From NCBI GenBank assembly GCA_021234535.1, contig CM037836.1, forward strand, positions 28,882,769 to 28,946,768: DNA of 64,000 bases. Direction: 5' to 3'. The notes below the pieces were generated by a model that was not told where the DNA came from, ran no database searches, and worked only from the letters and a program-made list of their open reading frames with translations. A program made the translations under genes and the position numbers. This document shows positions 61,601 to 64,000 of the stretch, one piece after another. Position 1 is the first letter of the stretch, and every line of letters begins with the position of its first letter. Source of the DNA: Stichopus chloronotus (lineage: Eukaryota; Echinodermata; Holothuroidea; Aspidochirotida; Stichopodidae).

Positions 61601-62089
61601 AATAACAGAGTCTTTAAAGCTAAATCTGAAAAGAGGTTTGTTAGTCTTTGTGTGCCATGTATTTCTGTCTTCACTTATTGCAGTAATTCCCCAAAACATT
61701 TTTCTGTTTGAAATTAAAGGAATTCTCCACCAACAAGAAAACTTAACACTATATATGGGAGTCTTTAACGCTCTATCAATTACACATAACAATTTTACCA
61801 GAGGAATCTTCTTTAGATCTGAAATACCACTTTGAAAGTTGGGTTTCAGCACAAGCCTGAAAATGTGTGACATGGAACAGACAAATACTGTCTTCCATTA
61901 TTTGCACTCTTCGTGTTTCTGGCAAGGTCTTGCAATGCAAAAACTCTTTAGCTCAGAGATTATGAAAACCCCGTGGATGTCTACATTCAGTAAGATACTT
62001 TTTGCACATGAAACCAGTAGAGCTGTTGTCATGATGAATATAAAATGTAATTACTGCTTATACTTTAAGACCCACCAAACGGAGTGAAG
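55626..62089 (+). CDS. TPGS2: Tubulin polyglutamylase complex subunit 2, 3' end unresolved
   Basis: Seven exons join in frame: 55626-55689, 56904-57071, 59318-59464, 59955-60056, 60146-60309, 61496-61635, 62070-62089, giving 268 residues; the human protein has 300. Matching segments are FQKISLGIVPHLEKLPGV, SPAERHQLLMWEQQ, FYMTTNGVKLSW, FELDPC with GKVCLVYQ, EVWFLDRSFRWHFLT and GLPEWQYIFTDIGLSPQAQ. The region around the AERH and FYMTTNG motifs fits an SMI1/KNR4-like fold. TPGS2 is a non-catalytic subunit of the TTLL1 polyglutamylase complex, which adds glutamate chains to tubulin in cilia, neurons and centrioles. The ATG at 55626 starts a leader co-linear with the human N-terminus. The last, low-complexity basic exon(s) were not identified with confidence. 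Confidence 0.92.
55690..56903. other. TPGS2 intron 1
   Basis: It contains several TAGGCCTA-type palindromes (about 55689, 55768, 55994, 56091) and AT-rich DNA. Open frames here are short and do not match TPGS2, whose exons 1 and 2 align directly with the human protein. Confidence 0.6.
57720..59225 (+). mobile_element. Broken Penelope-like retroelement (reverse transcriptase relic)
   Basis: Several frames in the same orientation, broken by stops and frameshifts, together resemble a Penelope-like element reverse transcriptase. They include LSGPERLVINQLQN with an ADKG-type motif degraded to QNKGSKFVIM (58327-58617), YGNIKTHKDGNPLRLITS (58622-58879), SWEVVAMFPNVGNNLGI and AMGSKN with LAMGIIDE (about 58900-59200). 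An upstream frame at 57772-58065 may be its N-terminal part. The catalytic YxDD box and any GIY-YIG endonuclease are not visible, so it is 3'-truncated and inactive. It occupies the TPGS2 intron between 57071 and 59318. The exact 5' limit is uncertain. Confidence 0.7.
61147..61368 (+). other. Unrecognised open frame in TPGS2 intron
   Basis: After a TATATGCAG acceptor-like sequence, about 73 codons stay open to a stop at 61366-61368, encoding a leucine- and charge-balanced sequence with VLPMRSSFQNVKDV and MTEEDYATLRGY. Composition looks more protein-like than neighbouring frames. It is not part of TPGS2, whose flanking exons join without it. It may be a fragment of an unrecognised transposon gene, a decayed exon, or chance; I do not recognise the family. 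Confidence 0.3.
62070..62089 (+). CDS. TPGS2: Candidate 20-nt TPGS2 microexon
   Basis: TTTAAG precedes 20 nt ending before GTAAGC. It fits the phase left by exon 61496-61635 and encodes RPTKRSE, in line with the basic C-terminal tail of TPGS2. A further exon must follow; 63141-63185 (acceptor CTTGGAG, Lys-rich) is a weak candidate. Support is phase and splice consensus only. Confidence 0.4.
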
Positions 62090-64000
62090 GTAAGCTGTGT
62101 AATTAGCTCAAAGGTATTTCTATCCTTTATTCGTCGGTGCCAGTTCAATATCATTTACAGAGCAATGTCATTTAAGTTAACTAATTCTGAAATAATTAGG
62201 TAGCTCCGAACAATGCTTCGAAAGGTAGGTCTATGCCACTCGTTGGTGAAACTAAGGTTTATCACCAAATGAAAGATTAGAACAGTACTGCAACCCACAG
62301 CTTGCAATGAAAATCAACAGCAATGCTCAATCTAGATTTGTCGGTTCTATGTTACAACCCACTGATTCCTAGCACCTGGCTTGTACCGCTAATATTTACT
62401 AAAATAATTCACTTTCCGAACTCTTTGATATGTTTCCTGAAATGAGAATGGTGACTTGCCTGCAATAATCTTTGCATCTTTTTAAGAGATGTGAGAAGTG
62501 ATGGTGGGGAATTTCTTTAAAGGGAAATGGGGCGTTTTCAATGCACCAGCATGGCATACACACCTTTAACTATTCGCAACCAATCAGGTTCATCAATACG
62601 CTTATTTCTTTGAAAAGAAAGCTTATTTTGAACAATATATCATTGTGTGTCCACAAATGTTGTTTTTAAATGATGCATTTTTTTTTCTATTATACAAACA
62701 CCTTATGTCCTTTTAAACCAACTTTTGAAATAATAATTTTATTACCATTTTATATCATGTGGAGGGGGTAGGTTTGATTTAAAGTTCACAGCAATTGTTC
62801 GCAAATCTCTCTGAACATCAGGAGGCCTGGGAGGAATACCTTAACCTGCTTTGTTGTAGTTTTGTATGTGTCAGATGCATGCCAATTTTTGCTGTCACCG
62901 AGAAGTACATTTTATAGAGATGGCATTGCTCAAGCTGAAGATACACCGTGCACTATCTGTCTCCATCTCAAATGATGCTAGCGGTGTGCTCTAGCGGTGC
63001 TTGTGTGAATCTATGCATTATTTGTATTATCTAATCACTTGTATCTACCACTTAGCACTCATCGATTTATCGATTAGGTTCATATGATAAAAGACAGTTT
63101 GCTGTGGTACCAATGTGCCTTTTGGGTTTCTTTCTTGGAGAAAAAAAGAATCGAGGGGCCTGCTCACTCAAATTATCAGAAAAGGTAGAGATGAGAAACT
63201 TTCTTTACTTGCATTAACAGTTTTAACTGAACTTGCTTACTCAAGAAAAAAAAAAACAAGCCACACTTGAAATTCCCAATATAACTATTGTTTCATCAAA
63301 GAATTTCTATGGTTAAAATTTAAGGTTCATACAGAACTGCTAGTGTTGACCAACTAACATCATCACATTTACTGCACTGTACATACATTACATGCTATCA
63401 CTTCTGGGCAAACTTCAGAGTGTTGAACTCATCACAATGGACCGTTAACACAACACACGAAGAACCAGACGTCGAATGACTTTGAAATTCCTTGCCAATA
63501 TTCATGGAAAACAAAGGACAATACATACCAGTTTTGAAGTTCAAACACCTTACTCTTTGTGGGATACCATGTCTACAATTTCACAAACTGCAATTTCTTC
63601 TGAGCTCATCTGCTGATCAAGGTCTACCAATGTTAACAGTCTGAAGATCAAGTAACATTCAGTTGCAGAGATAGATTCTGTAATTGGTTTCCATACTTCA
63701 ACCTTCAATGTCCACAAATGGCCTTTGATCTCCATGAAAAATGGTAGGCCGCATCATTTACTATCAGTCATTCAGTTTAAAGTTTTGGCAACACTCACTT
63801 GCTGAGGTATCTTTCTCAGTTCTAGCAACATTCACTTGCTGAGATATCTTTCTTTGTAAGTTTTCACATTTAAACCTTTGGTGACCTCAAATGACCTTTG
63901 ACCTCCATGAAAACCAAAGGAATCATCTGCTTATAATTGACAACCAACACATCAAGTTGGAAGTTCCAGCAACTTTCCCTTATTGAGATTTCAAGCTATG
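62090..64000. other. Region after the last recognised TPGS2 exon
   Basis: Probably intron or 3' region of TPGS2. A weak candidate exon lies at 63141-63185. The end of the window (63700-64000) carries a minus-orientation relative of the 145-bp repeat. Nothing else was supported. Confidence 0.5.
63700..64000 (-). repeat. Minus-orientation relative of the 145-bp repeat
   Basis: On the minus strand the order ATATCTCAGCAAG, CATGGAGGTCAAAGGTCATT, GAGGTCACC, ATGTGAAAAC and ATATCTCAGCAAG matches the block order of the 19281-20545 arrays (ATATCTCAAGAAGG, GGAGGTCAAAGGT, GGGGTCAA, GTGAAAAC). About two copies are present and run off the window end. Confidence 0.6.

Noticed and set aside
63550..63735. 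61-codon minus-strand frame near the window end
   Set aside because: It begins within a copy of the 145-bp-type repeat and has no splice-supported context or recognisable domain.
1..64000. A novel multi-gene system
   Set aside because: The three genes have well-known, unrelated roles, are arranged as in an ordinary animal genome, and the remaining structure is explained by repeats and transposon remnants.

Overview
This window is eukaryotic and almost certainly from an animal: about 37% GC by eye, long GT-AG introns, small exons in defined phases, abundant minisatellites, and transposon relics of kinds common in marine invertebrates. The protein sequences look deuterostome-like. A local excess of TAGGCCTA-type palindromes would fit an echinoderm, but the species cannot be fixed from sequence alone.

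Three protein-coding genes account for the coding content. (1) 1506-29159, + strand: the 3' part of a large multi-PDZ scaffold gene of the PDZD2 / pro-interleukin-16 family. Fourteen exons join in frame to 2087 residues plus stop and carry six PDZ domains, the first cut by the window edge. One 4.2-kb exon encodes a long, mostly disordered segment. (2) 34495-50624, - strand: a complete 15-exon NAA35 (MAK10) gene for the NatC auxiliary subunit, 746 residues, co-linear with the vertebrate protein. (3) 55626 to at least 62089, + strand: TPGS2, the tubulin polyglutamylase complex subunit 2, with seven exons visible and the 3' end not resolved.

Layout: 1-1505 is probably intron of the PDZ gene. 1506-13305 holds its 5'-side exons and giant exon. 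13306-25277 is a 12-kb intron rich in repeats. 25278-29159 holds the last PDZ exons. 29160-34494 is convergent 3'-3' intergenic DNA with a 38-bp minisatellite. 34495-50624 is NAA35. 50625-55625 is the head-to-head interval between NAA35 and TPGS2 and contains a decayed hAT transposon with terminal inverted repeats and an 8-bp target-site duplication. 55626-64000 is TPGS2 and its introns, one of which holds a broken Penelope-like retroelement.

The three genes have unrelated roles (membrane or junction scaffolding, co-translational N-terminal acetylation, microtubule glutamylation). I see no functional cluster and no convincing evidence of an undescribed biological system. The most useful extra observations are the hAT remnant, the retroelement relic, several repeat families not named here, a 30-nt in-frame microexon, and the absence of an IL-16-type processing linker between the last two PDZ domains.
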